A stretch of 64,000 bases of DNA from JARRNE01 sp963824085 (GTDB taxonomy: Bacteria > Pseudomonadota > Gammaproteobacteria > Chromatiales > Chromatiaceae), in the NCBI GenBank assembly GCA_963824085.1, contig CAWGNT010000013.1, positions 296,655 through 360,654 on the forward strand, written 5' to 3'. The translations under genes were made by a program, and so were the position numbers. The notes below the pieces were generated by a model. That model was given only the letters and a program-made list of their open reading frames with translations. It did no database searches and was not told the DNA's origin. Numbering within the stretch: the stretch's first letter is position 1; every line of letters starts with the position of its first letter. Below are positions 16,781 to 25,173 of the stretch, in pieces.

Positions 16781-16981
16781 TACCGGACATGCAGGCATAG
16801 CCCGTGTCCAATGGCTGTGCCGCTATCCAACCCGGGCGGGCACAGAGATGGAGGGTGCGACGGAGGAGGGTGGCGCCGGAGGAAGGAGTCTGCTACCGCG
16901 ATACTGCTTGCTGCTCGCTGCCCTCCACCGACGCCGAAACATCAAAGGCCTTGTGGGCCTCGACGATTCCGAGACGCCACA

Positions 16982-17007
16982 ACCCGCCCCGTAAGACGGG
17001 GGCGGGT
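16982..17007 (-). terminator. GC-rich hairpin downstream of the sulfur-globule gene
   Basis: ACCCGCCCCGT and ACGGGGGCGGGT flank a three-base loop, giving a strong 10-11 bp stem with one bulge, 53 bp after the stop at 17060. The downstream T content is low, so this may be a 3' stabilising hairpin rather than an efficient intrinsic terminator. Confidence 0.5.
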
Positions 17008-17059
17008 GAGTGACCCACATCCGTGTGCATTGAACCGCGTTCAGTTCGGCGAAAATCCG

Positions 17060-17422
17060 TTACTTGGTTTCGGCTTGGGCCGGAGCGGCAGGCGCAACAG
17101 GGGCGGCGTACGGGGCGGCATAAGGGTAGCCACCACCGTAGTAAGGAGCACCGTAGCCTCCCCACGGGCCACCCCAACCGTACGGGCCGTAGCCGTAATA
17201 GTCGCGGTAGCGGTTGTAGCCGCGACCCCAACCACGCCCGCCACCGGACATGCTCATGTTGAAGTCGCCGTAGCCGTCACCCATCATGTCGTTCCACCAG
17301 TCGTTGCCGCCGTTACCCCAGCCCGGGCCGCCCCAACCACCAGGACCGCCCCACCAAGCGGAAGCGGAAGCGGACACACCGAGCAGAGCCGCGATAGCGG
17401 CAGCAGTAGCGAGCTTTTTCAT
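17060..17422 (-). CDS. Sulfur-globule envelope-type protein (Gly/Tyr/Trp/Pro-rich)
   Basis: A 120-aa secreted structural protein: signal peptide KKLATAAAIAALLGVSASASA followed by a Gly-, Tyr-, Trp- and Pro-rich mature chain (WWGGPGGWGGPGWG, YGYGPYGWGGPWGGYG, PYYGGGYPYAAPYAAP). This matches sulfur-globule proteins of purple and colourless sulfur bacteria, which form the protein coat of periplasmic sulfur granules. The composition is low-complexity, so family assignment rests on signal peptide plus composition. It has its own sigma70-type promoter and a downstream hairpin, so it is monocistronic and likely well expressed. It is the main clue for a sulfur-oxidising host. Confidence 0.8.
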   Translation of the reverse strand: MKKLATAAAIAALLGVSASASAWWGGPGGWGGPGWGNGGNDWWNDMMGDGYGDFNMSMSGGGRGWGRGYNRYRDYYGYGPYGWGGPWGGYGAPYYGGGYPYAAPYAAPVAPAAPAQAETK

Positions 17423-17490
17423 TGAATTTCTCCGAATTTGATATGTCTGGATGCAGCAAGTGAGAGCGCATTTCAGCGAACTCGGGGAGT

Positions 17491-17519
17491 AGCATATTAG
17501 AATACGGTAATATCGTCAA
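17491..17519 (-). promoter_or_regulatory. Sigma70-type promoter of the sulfur-globule gene
   Basis: On the minus strand TTGACG (17519-17514), a 17-bp spacer and TATGCT (17496-17491), about 70 bp before the ATG at 17422. The spacing is ideal and both hexamers are close to consensus. Confidence 0.7.
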
Positions 17520-18121
17520 CCAGTTTTTTGTTGTCGCGAAATCCCTCCCCCCGCAAGGAACGGAATGATTTCCCTCGGAGATATGGCGGTGTTGGGAACA
17601 GCGGGGGTTGTGGGCGGCATCACATCAGAGCAGGAGCGGGTTGCGGCCTGTTACTGAAGTCGTTTCTCGAAACGGAGCGATAACTGCAAGCAATAGAGTG
17701 TGAAAACTTTTTTGTTCACTGAGCCTGTGGATAACGATGTGGATCGTTTCCTCGACGCGCGGCTGAGCCCTTCGAATCACGGGGATTTCGTTAGATCGGT
17801 CACATTTTGGTCACTCATCTTTTTCTGCAAAAATCAGCGAGCTACAGAGCATCATCGACTTGTGAAGCTCTCTCGGCGCATAGCACCGCCCTGTTCTTGC
17901 GTCAAGCTCCCATCTGTGAACAACGTCACAGAAGCTGTGAAGCTATCTGCAAGTGAGCGCTGGCGACTCATGTTCGAGCGGACCGGGAGCCCTGCGATCC
18001 ATGCGTGCTCCCGAAAAGAGTCTGTAGTTGATTCGGGGCAACAACGGGGGACTGGCGCCTGCACCGCGGGCGGAAGCAAACTAGGATGCGAACTTGGGCG
18101 GGAAATAACGAGGTGAAATCC
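17520..18121. other. 600-bp intergenic region
   Basis: Lower GC than the neighbours. No gene, RNA or FNR-type palindrome is supported. It separates the sulfur-globule promoter from the divergent ferritin-like gene. Confidence 0.4.
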
Positions 18122-18760
18122 ATGCCGGCGATTGTCGATCGTGACTATGTGCGACAGCACCCGGGAGAAGTTATCAAGACTTTCGGGCTTTTCGCCTACA
18201 TCCGTGCGATGAGCTCCGGCCGCCAGGGACTGCTGGAGCAGATGGAGAAGAAATACATGGAAGACGGCATACCGATGCCGGGCCCCGTCGGGAGTGCCTA
18301 TCGCCTTTCCGCCCTGCTGGAGCTGCGCGCAGCGCGGATCTACTCTCGGATGGCGAGACGCTTCGCAGAGGTCAAACCCGTGCGGGAGTTTTTCGAGGAG
18401 CTCCAAGCGGAGGAGGAAGAGCACGCGCGCATTATGTCGCTGTGCCTGTACACCATCGATGCGCACGGAAAGCTGGATTACGTGCCGAGCGTGCGCGATC
18501 CCGACATACGTTCCCTGCTAAGCGAAATGCGCGCCCACGAGCGTAACGTGTGGCGGCTGAGCCTGGATGAGGCGCTGGATCTCACGGACAAGCTGGAAGC
18601 CAGCGAGGTGAACGTCATTTTCGACAAGCTGCTGAAGCAGACGCAAAGCCCGCAAACCCAGTTCTTCATCTCCCAGCTCGCGATGGCCGAGGGGCATGCG
18701 TCGGTGGTACCGAAGCGGATCAAGGCGCTGCGGGAGAAACTGGAAAGCATCCGCTGCTAG
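18122..18760 (+). CDS. Ferritin-like (rubrerythrin-fold) protein
   Basis: A 212-aa helical protein with carboxylate/histidine motifs of the ferritin-like superfamily: LLELRAARIYSRMARRF, EELQAEEEEHARIMSL, LEASEVNVIFDKLL and MAEGHASVVPKRI, spaced as four helices that could carry a di-iron site. There is no C-terminal rubredoxin domain, so it is not a full rubrerythrin. ATG at 18122 follows GAGGTG; an in-frame ATG at 18086 is possible. It may store iron or detoxify peroxide during shifts to anoxia, which is inferred from family and place only. Confidence 0.75.
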   Translation: MPAIVDRDYVRQHPGEVIKTFGLFAYIRAMSSGRQGLLEQMEKKYMEDGIPMPGPVGSAYRLSALLELRAARIYSRMARRFAEVKPVREFFEELQAEEEEHARIMSLCLYTIDAHGKLDYVPSVRDPDIRSLLSEMRAHERNVWRLSLDEALDLTDKLEASEVNVIFDKLLKQTQSPQTQFFISQLAMAEGHASVVPKRIKALREKLESIRC

Positions 18761-18940
18761 CAGTTCAGGTTTGCGAACGCCGATTGGCCAGCCCCGAATG
18801 ATGGGTACGCTTCGCTTCCGCCTTTGCGGGAATGGGCTCTTGCCCATTGTCCGTTCGTCCGGAGAGTGTCGGCCGAGCCGGAATTGGGCGTCACGCCCCC
18901 GTCAGACCGGTCAGTCGCCTAGGTCGTGCGCAGCAAGGAA

Positions 18941-19816
18941 TCAGGCAGGGCGCACCAGGTATGCACGCCTTGCTTCGCCGAGTCTGCGCTCGAATTCCCG
19001 GATGTCCGCTTGTATCAGGGACACCGTATCTGCCTTGCCCGCCTTCTCATCGAGGATCGACTGCCGCTTCTCCCGTAATGCTGCGATCTGGCGCGCCTTG
19101 ACCCGATCGGCGAGCACGATCACCCGGCCGTCGCTCGTGCTCTGCGTTCGCGCGGCCGCAAGCTCGCTCTCTCCCGCCTGAATCTCCCGGGCAATGGCGT
19201 CGGCATCCTCATCAAGCTTCCCTATCCGCTCAAAAAGCCCGTCGCGCAGGCTGAACAGGTTCTTCACGCCTGCGTCGAACCACTCGCGAATGTCCGCGGA
19301 GCACACGCGCTGGAGCTGCTGCTTCGCGCTCACGGAGTCTGGAATAGAACGCAACTGCCGGTAAACAGTGACCCAGCCGGCATCCTCGCTCTTGAACAGC
19401 CGGATCATGAGCTTCAGCAGTTGGCCGACGGCCTCGTCGAAATCCAGCCCGGGAAACCTGCGGCTGAGTGCACTGATTACGGCGGCGTAGCTCGCCGCCG
19501 TGGCCGTAAACTGCTCGTCTTCACGTCCTCTACACGCACTGCGATAGAGCCGTGTGAGACTCTGGAGTATCCGCGCCGAATCGCGCATGGTGATTTCGGT
19601 CGTCTCGGATTCGATGGCGCCCGCGAGCTCGTGGAGCCTGTCCTCTGGCCGCCTAGCACCCGCAAACGCATCTCCCGGACACAGCTCACGCGCCAGTGAG
19701 CGGAGACGATCATCCAATGCGCGGGCAGTGCGAGCCGCAGGTTGCTGGAGGTTGTGATCCGTCTTCGGGTCGACATGGGCCATCTGAATTGTCTCGCTGC
19801 GGATCGTGAGCTCCAC
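18941..19816 (-). CDS. Unknown coiled-coil protein with FNR/DNR promoter
   Basis: A 291-aa soluble protein with no signal peptide, membrane helix or recognised domain. Residues 15-170 are helical (RALDDRLRSLAREL, TRLYRSACRGREDEQF, GQLLKLMIRLFKSED). Residues 200-285 form a long charged coiled coil ending REFERRLGEARRAYLVRPA. The listed start is GTG; ATG at 19783 (MAHVDPKTDH) is equally plausible. It sits alone between the norB terminator and a convergent ferritin-like gene. A TTGAC-N4-ATCAA box with a TATATA -10 lies 100-140 bp upstream, so it should be induced with norCB. Function unknown. Confidence 0.75.
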   Translation of the reverse strand: MELTIRSETIQMAHVDPKTDHNLQQPAARTARALDDRLRSLARELCPGDAFAGARRPEDRLHELAGAIESETTEITMRDSARILQSLTRLYRSACRGREDEQFTATAASYAAVISALSRRFPGLDFDEAVGQLLKLMIRLFKSEDAGWVTVYRQLRSIPDSVSAKQQLQRVCSADIREWFDAGVKNLFSLRDGLFERIGKLDEDADAIAREIQAGESELAAARTQSTSDGRVIVLADRVKARQIAALREKRQSILDEKAGKADTVSLIQADIREFERRLGEARRAYLVRPA

Positions 19817-19924
19817 GGGATTGGCGTCTCACCACACAGGCCCCGAACCGCCAGACGTTCTCTGCCAAGACGGTCATGCGTCGTCGCACGGGGCCGTGCG
19901 CTATGGAAGAGTCCAATACGAAGC

Positions 19925-19967
19925 ATATATAACAGAATATAAGAAACCTCTAATTGATTTCTGTCAA
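19925..19967 (-). promoter_or_regulatory. FNR/DNR box with -10 element upstream of the coiled-coil gene
   Basis: On the minus strand TTGAC-AGAA-ATCAA occupies 19967-19954. A TATATA at about 19930-19925 falls where the -10 of a class II FNR promoter should be, giving a start near 19919. It is one of the cleanest boxes in the window. Confidence 0.8.
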
Positions 19968-20048
19968 GGGTGCCTTGGCGAAGACTTGACGTTCTCCCAA
20001 GCTCGACGTTTGCGTGTCGTTGTCGCGCTCGAATTTGGGGCAGGCAAG

Positions 20049-20072
20049 AAAAAGGCCCCGCAATGCGGGGCC
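20049..20072 (-). terminator. Intrinsic terminator of norCB
   Basis: GGCCCCGC (20054-20061) and GCGGGGCC (20065-20072) form a perfect 8-bp stem with a three-base loop, followed on the minus strand by five T. It lies 44 bp after the norB stop. Confidence 0.9.
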
Positions 20073-20115
20073 GAGGCTTCGAGCGGGCCTTCCCTTGCCC
20101 GAAGGAGAACGGGCA

Positions 20116-21531
20116 TCAGGCCGGGGAGGGAGCGGTTGTCTCCGTCCGTGTGGCGGCCGGCTCCTTTGCATCCTTGGATGCGACAAAGAAGCTCACGATA
20201 TAGACCACCAACCCCACCAAGAAAACGACGCCTGCGATCTCTCGCATCCAGTAGAAGAGCGCGATCTTCTCCTGGACCACCATGAAGGGCTGAGGATTGT
20301 CGCTGAAGCGCTGGAGGAACACCTGGAGGATGCCCGCCGCGGTGAGGAATAGGACGATAAACACCATCGAGACCGTCATCAGCCAGAAGCTCCACATCTC
20401 CAGCACCTGCGAACGGTTGCTGTTGGCCTCGCGCCCACTCATGAGGGGCATGGCGTACGAGATCATGGTGAGGTTGATCAGCACATAGGCGCCGTAGAAG
20501 GCCATGTGGCCGTGGGCGGCGGTAATCTGGGTGCCGTGGGTGTAATAGTTGATCGGCGAGAGGGTATGCAGGAAGCCCCACACCCCGGCGCCCAGGAAGG
20601 CCATCACCGCCGTACCCAGCGCCCAAAGCACCGCCGCCTTGTTAGGATGGTTGCGCCGCCGCTTGTTGACCATGTTGAAGGCGAAGACGGTCATCATGAA
20701 GAAGGGGATAGGCTCCAGGGCGGAGAATATCGAGCCCCACCACTGCCAGTACTCGGGAGTGCCGATCCAGAAGTAGTGATGTCCGGTGCCGACGAGGCCG
20801 GTAATGAGGGCCATAGCGATGATGACGTACAACCACTTCTCGATTACCTCGCGGTCGACGCCGGTGACCTTGATCAGCACGAACGCGAGCATAGAGCCCA
20901 GGATGAGCTCCCAAACCCCCTCGACCCAGAGGTGCACGACCCACCACCAGTAGAACTTGTCGAGCACCAGGTTGGTGGGGTTGTAGAAGGAGAAGAGGAA
21001 GAGCACGGCGAGTCCCAGCAGGCCGATGAGCAGGACCAGGTTCACGACCGTCTTACGGCCCTTCAGGATCGTCATGCCGATGTTGTAAAGGAAGGCGAGG
21101 GCGACGACCACGATGCCCAGCTTGGTAATGGTCGGCTGCTCGAGGAACTCGCGGCCCATGGTGGGCAGGATGCTGTTGCCGGTCAGCTTGGCCAGCCCTG
21201 CGTAAGGCACCAACAGATAGCCGGCCACCGTGAGGCCGGCGGCGACCAGGAAGACCCAGAACATGGCCACGGCCAGCCAGGGCGAGTAGAGCTCGCGCTC
21301 AGCCTCCTCGGGAACCAGGTAGTAGGAGGCCCCCATGAAGCCGAAGAGCAGCCACACGATGAGGGTGTTGGTGTGCACCATGCGCGCGACGTTGAACGGG
21401 ATCTCCGGAAACAGGAAGTCCCCGACCACGTACTGCAGACCCATGATAAGACCGAACAGGACTTGCGCCCCGAAGAGAGCGATAGCCGCCGTAAAGTAGA
21501 GCCTCGCAACCGCTTGCGACTTGTATTTCAT
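20116..21531 (-). CDS. norB: NorB, nitric oxide reductase large subunit
   Basis: A 471-aa haem-copper-superfamily membrane protein, the catalytic subunit of cNOR (2 NO to N2O + H2O). Twelve helices are visible. Conserved histidines appear in VHTNTLIVWLLFG (low-spin haem b), in the WVVHLWVEGVWE segment with the NorB-specific glutamate (FeB site) and in HGHMAFYGAYVLINL. Length is standard for cNOR (about 450-475 aa) and it lacks the N-terminal extension of quinol-type qNor. It follows norC by 27 bp and ends in a strong terminator. Confidence 0.96.
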   Translation of the reverse strand: MKYKSQAVARLYFTAAIALFGAQVLFGLIMGLQYVVGDFLFPEIPFNVARMVHTNTLIVWLLFGFMGASYYLVPEEAERELYSPWLAVAMFWVFLVAAGLTVAGYLLVPYAGLAKLTGNSILPTMGREFLEQPTITKLGIVVVALAFLYNIGMTILKGRKTVVNLVLLIGLLGLAVLFLFSFYNPTNLVLDKFYWWWVVHLWVEGVWELILGSMLAFVLIKVTGVDREVIEKWLYVIIAMALITGLVGTGHHYFWIGTPEYWQWWGSIFSALEPIPFFMMTVFAFNMVNKRRRNHPNKAAVLWALGTAVMAFLGAGVWGFLHTLSPINYYTHGTQITAAHGHMAFYGAYVLINLTMISYAMPLMSGREANSNRSQVLEMWSFWLMTVSMVFIVLFLTAAGILQVFLQRFSDNPQPFMVVQEKIALFYWMREIAGVVFLVGLVVYIVSFFVASKDAKEPAATRTETTAPSPA

Positions 21532-21558
21532 TACTGTCTTCTCCCGTTAGGCGCCCGA

Positions 21559-22011
21559 TCAGCCTTGGACGTTGGGCGGCCATTTGGCCGTGTTGATCTC
21601 GGATGAGTACTTCAAGAACTCCGCGATGGCGTCGAGGTCCTGGTCGCTGAAATTGAACTGGGGCATGCTGCGGCGTCCCGGGATCCCGTTGGCGGGACGG
21701 CTCTGGATGAACGCCTTGATCGCCTCCTTGTTCTTTCCGAAGCGTACGTAGACATTGCCCAGCTCCGGGGCGAAGTAGGCCCCCTCGCCAAGGATCGTGT
21801 GGCAGCCGATGCAGTCGTTCTCCTCCCACAACGCCTTGCCGCGTGCAATTCGCTGACCGAGCTCGGTGTTTGTATCCAGCTGAGCCCGTTGGTCGCGCTC
21901 CGGGAGAGCCATCGACGTGTCGAAGGTCAGCGCGAGGAACAGGAGCAGGAAAAACACGGTTCCACCATAGAAGATGTTCCGTGCCATGGATTTGGTGAAG
22001 GTCTGTGACAT
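21559..22011 (-). CDS. norC: NorC, cytochrome c subunit of NO reductase
   Basis: A 150-aa membrane-anchored cytochrome c. One N-terminal helix (about residues 13-30), haem motif CIGCH (Cys67, Cys70, His71) and the axial-methionine region RRSMPQFNFSDQDL. It takes electrons from periplasmic donors and passes them to NorB. The ATG at 22011 is preferred: GGAGG lies just upstream and the encoded MSQTFTKSMARNIFYGG is the family N-terminus; the frame stays open to 22071, which would overlap the FNR box. Confidence 0.95.
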   Translation of the reverse strand: MSQTFTKSMARNIFYGGTVFFLLLFLALTFDTSMALPERDQRAQLDTNTELGQRIARGKALWEENDCIGCHTILGEGAYFAPELGNVYVRFGKNKEAIKAFIQSRPANGIPGRRSMPQFNFSDQDLDAIAEFLKYSSEINTAKWPPNVQG

Positions 22012-22072
22012 GGGGGTCCTCCAGGACGATAATTCGCGGGACCCATTGCACTTTTCGCGGGGCTGAGCCACC

Positions 22073-22086
22073 TTGACTCATGTCAA
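22073..22086 (-). promoter_or_regulatory. FNR/DNR box of norCB
   Basis: A perfect palindrome with half-sites TTGAC and GTCAA and spacer TCAT, centred about 69 bp before the norC ATG. A class II start falls near 22038; the -10 is GC-rich. The dnr gene starts divergently at 22322 and could share the site. Confidence 0.8.
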
Positions 22087-22321
22087 ACGCCCTGTCTCGG
22101 CGCGGACCGGTCCGCCTAGGCCGAGACCACCTGTCGCGTCCCCATACGAGTAACCAGAACGCCGCTATGGTTTCAATGCCGTGGAAGCGGCACCTTCACT
22201 GCGCGACGCCCGGGGGCGCCGGCGAGAGCGGCTTCGGCGGGGGTGGCGTTCCCTATCGAAGGGCCGAAGACTCGGCTGGATTCGGCAAAGGCACGTGCGA
22301 CGACCGATCGGAGGGTAAGAG

Positions 22322-23041
22322 ATGATCGAAGAGCTACGGAGCGGATTCTTGTTGTCACGGCTCACGCCGGAGCAGCTGGATCGCGTAAGTCGTCACGCCT
22401 TGCGCGTCAAACTTGACGAAGGCCAATGGCTGTTCAGCCAGGGGGACCCGGCGGAGCGTTTCTACCTTGTGCAAAAGGGCCAGATACGTTTGTTCCGGCT
22501 TTCTCCTGAAGGCGCGGAGAAGGTCATCGAGATCGTCTCGCCCGGCCAGACTTTCGCGGAGGCCCTAATGTTTCTGAACGCACCGCGTTACCCGGTGTGC
22601 GCGGCAGCACTGGAGGCATCGGAGCTGATCGCGATCGATGCGCGCGACTTCGCCGCCATGCTGCGCGACTCGGTGGATACCTGCTTCCTGCTGTTGGGCG
22701 AGCTAAGCCAGCGCCTGCGCGGTTTGATTGGGGAGATCGACAACCTGACGCTGCACACGGCCACGAGCCGGGTGGCACGCTATCTACTGACGAAGCTCCC
22801 CTCCGACCGCCGTGCCCTGGAGCTCGACGTGCGCAAAGGCGTCCTTGCCTCCCGCCTTTCAGTGAAGCCGGAGACTTTCTCCCGTGTCATTAAGAATCTC
22901 AGCGACAACGCGGTCATCGAGGTGCACGGAAGTCACTTCACCATCCTCGATCGCAAGGGCCTGGAAGAGATCGCCGACCTGGCCAACACCCAGGAGCTTG
23001 TCGCCCTGCCCTGTAGTCCAGCGGGCGTGCACGGGCCCTGA
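22322..23041 (+). CDS. dnr: DNR-type Crp/Fnr regulator (NO/haem sensor class)
   Basis: A 239-aa Crp/Fnr protein without the N-terminal cysteine cluster. It has a beta-roll sensor (EGQWLFSQGDPAERFYLVQKGQIRLFRLSPEGAEK), a dimer helix and an HTH with VKPETFSRVIKNLSDN, whose Glu-x-x-Ser-Arg matches the TTGAC/T readers. Cysteine-free members next to nor/nir genes are DNR/NnrR/DnrD types that respond to NO through haem. Location next to norC and the many TTGAC-type boxes support a role as the denitrification activator. The last 20 residues are not conserved. Confidence 0.88.
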   Translation: MIEELRSGFLLSRLTPEQLDRVSRHALRVKLDEGQWLFSQGDPAERFYLVQKGQIRLFRLSPEGAEKVIEIVSPGQTFAEALMFLNAPRYPVCAAALEASELIAIDARDFAAMLRDSVDTCFLLLGELSQRLRGLIGEIDNLTLHTATSRVARYLLTKLPSDRRALELDVRKGVLASRLSVKPETFSRVIKNLSDNAVIEVHGSHFTILDRKGLEEIADLANTQELVALPCSPAGVHGP

Positions 23042-23100
23042 GGCGTGAACTCCCCAGTGCCGGCGCGCGGAGCAACCGCCGCCGCGGCACCTGGCGTGCG

Positions 23101-24655
23101 TCAGTGGCTGGTGCCGGCCGAGTGCGTGATCTTGTTGTAGACGTTGTACTTCCCTGAGGGCTTGTTCATCGGTAGGCGCTTGATCTCCTTGAGCGTTGCC
23201 GCGTCGTAGACCACCAGCGCGCCGTCTGGCGCGGGCTCCGAGATGCTGAGCAGGGCGTACTTGCCGTAGCGGTCGAACTCCACGTGGGCGGCGGTCTTGC
23301 CCGGCGCGGGGCGGAGCGTCTTGACGATCTCCAGGGTGCGCTTGTCGATGACGTGCACCGCGTCCTTGTTGGGGCCGAAGTAGACATCGACCCAGGCGTA
23401 CGGGGTGTTCTCGTGGCTGCGCATGAAGAAGCCCGGCCCCAGGGTCTCGATGCGCTTGATGGTCTTCCAGGTCGTCATGTCGATCACGCTCACCTCGCCC
23501 TTCTTGAGGTGGGGTGTGGCCAGGACCGGCCGGCCCTGATACTGCCACGTGATCCCCGATCCCAGGTGCGGCATGCCGCTCAGGTCGAGCTCCGCGATCT
23601 TCTGTCCGACGTCCAGATTGATGACCTGGCCGTTGTTGGCGTTGCGGGCGGCCCCGAGCACCAGGTGGTAGGAGGGGTCGAAGAAGAAGTCGTCGAGGTA
23701 GTCGTCGAGGCGGATGCGGCGCACCGGGAAGCGCTCGGTTTGGCGGGCGATGCCTTCCTCCATGCGGTAATCGTGCATCGGTCCGTTATAGACGGGCAGG
23801 GCGTCGTTGGCGTACGGGATCTCCCACAGCTCGGGAATGTCCTTGAGGGCGGCGACGAAGCTGTGGCGCGGCGGGCGCGTCGTAGACCGCGCTGACCCGC
23901 GAGCTGTGCCCGGGATCGTCCTGGACCGGGATGACCTTGATGGGGGCGAGGTCCTTGGCGTCGAGCAGAACCAGCGTGTGGGGGAGGTAGTTGGCCGACC
24001 ATCGCGTAGCGGCCGTCAGACGAGACGGCGAGGTTGCGCGTGTTGATCCCCGCCCGGATCTCGGCCACCGTCTGCAGGCCGTAGAGGTCGAATTTGCTGA
24101 TCCAGCCGTCCCGTGAAGCGAAATAGACGAAGCGGCCCGTCGGGGAGAACTTGGGTCCCCCGTGCAGCGCGAAGTGCGTCTTGAAGCGGTAGATGGGCAC
24201 GAGGCGGTCGCCGTCGAGGATGGTCGCGTGGTGGTCGCCCAGCTCCACAACGACGAACAGATTCAGTGGGTCGGAATTGAAGATGGGATTGGCCGGAAGG
24301 TCCGCCTCCTTGGCCAGGACCTTATGGGACGCGCGGATCTCCTCGAGACCCCAGGAGGGGACCGCGGGCAGGGGCGTGTAGATGAGCTGCACCAGGGCCG
24401 CGATCTCCTCGGGCTTGAGCTTGTCCCCGAAGGCTGGCATCTGGGTCGCCGGCCGGCCCTTCGCGATGGTCGCCGCCGCCTCGCCTTTCTTGAGGCGCCC
24501 CAGGTTCTCGGGCAGGAGGGGGGGGCCACCCGCCCGAGCCGGTCGGCCCCGTGGCACTCGGCGCAGTGGTGCTGGAAGAGCTCCATCGGCGTCTGCGCAT
24601 GGGCCGGACCAATGGCGAGGAGGCTGGCGAGGGTGAGCAGGATAGGGCGGAACAT
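23101..24655 (-). pseudogene. nirN: nirN-like gene, copy 1, with three frameshifts
   Basis: Encodes, in pieces, a periplasmic cytochrome c/d1-propeller protein of NirN type: signal peptide, haem motif CAECH, then an eight-bladed propeller ending NKPSGKYNVYNKI. NirN oxidises dihydro-haem d1 to haem d1 in the last step of synthesis. Frames change at a C8 run near 24520 (one base short), near 24000 (one extra base at MVG/NYLPHTL) and near 23875 (one extra G). The remaining residues are well conserved and no internal stops occur within each frame, so either decay is very recent or these are assembly errors. NirF was excluded because a true nirF is at 40034. Confidence 0.8.
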
Positions 24656-24677
24656 TGGGGTTAAGACGTCAGGATGC

Positions 24678-25139
24678 TCAGGGTTGCGCGGGGTCGATCC
24701 GATAGGCGGCGTGACAGGCGACGCAGTTGTTCATGAGGTCGCCCAGCTCCGTCAGGGTGTGGTTCGGGTCACCGAGGTCCTCGGCGTTCTGCGCCAGCAG
24801 GTCGAAGCGGCGATGGGTATCGAGCCCCAGGCTCTTGAAGGCGAGCGGCAGCTTGCCCATGAGGCTCGTGGGCACCGCACGCTGGGCCTGGGCCCCGACC
24901 TCGTGTGCGGCGGCGATGGCGGGGGCGAGATCCTGCTTCGCCGCAGAGGCGACGATCGTCTGGGTGGCCTGAAGGAAGGCGCGCATCTCGCCGAGCACAA
25001 GGTCGCGCTCGCCGGGCGCGAGCAGGATGGCGGTGCGCCCGTCGCTCGCCGGGACGACCGAACCCCGGATCAGGAACAGATAGAGGGTCGCACCGAGGGC
25101 GACAATTAACAGAACGGCGAGACTCCAGCACAGGCGCAT
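24678..25139 (-). CDS. Membrane-anchored cytochrome c'/c556-like protein, copy 1
   Basis: A 153-aa protein with an N-terminal hydrophobic anchor (CWSLAVLLIVALGATLYLFLI), an alpha-helical body and the haem motif near the C-terminus (NNCVACHAAYR: Cys139, Cys142, His143). A C-terminal CxxCH on a four-helix bundle is the layout of class II cytochromes c (c', c556). It sits between nirJ and nirN in both copies of the repeat, so it may serve electron transfer for haem d1 synthesis or nitrite reductase. No gene name is established for this position. Confidence 0.8.
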   Translation of the reverse strand: MRLCWSLAVLLIVALGATLYLFLIRGSVVPASDGRTAILLAPGERDLVLGEMRAFLQATQTIVASAAKQDLAPAIAAAHEVGAQAQRAVPTSLMGKLPLAFKSLGLDTHRRFDLLAQNAEDLGDPNHTLTELGDLMNNCVACHAAYRIDPAQP

Positions 25140-25173
25140 GAACCAACCTCTGACGGTCAGGTGAAAGGGGATC

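Noticed and set aside
20506..21606. 366-codon plus-strand open frame opposite norB
   Set aside because: Antisense shadow of norB with His/Asp/Glu-rich composition; norB is unmistakable.
23101..24655. Assignment of the propeller genes in the repeat as nirF
   Set aside because: They carry a CxxCH cytochrome domain and end like NirN; a genuine nirF is at 40034-41251.
24162..25109. 315-codon plus-strand frame opposite nirN and the cytochrome
   Set aside because: Composition of a shadow; the minus strand carries CxxCH proteins with clear similarity to the other copy.
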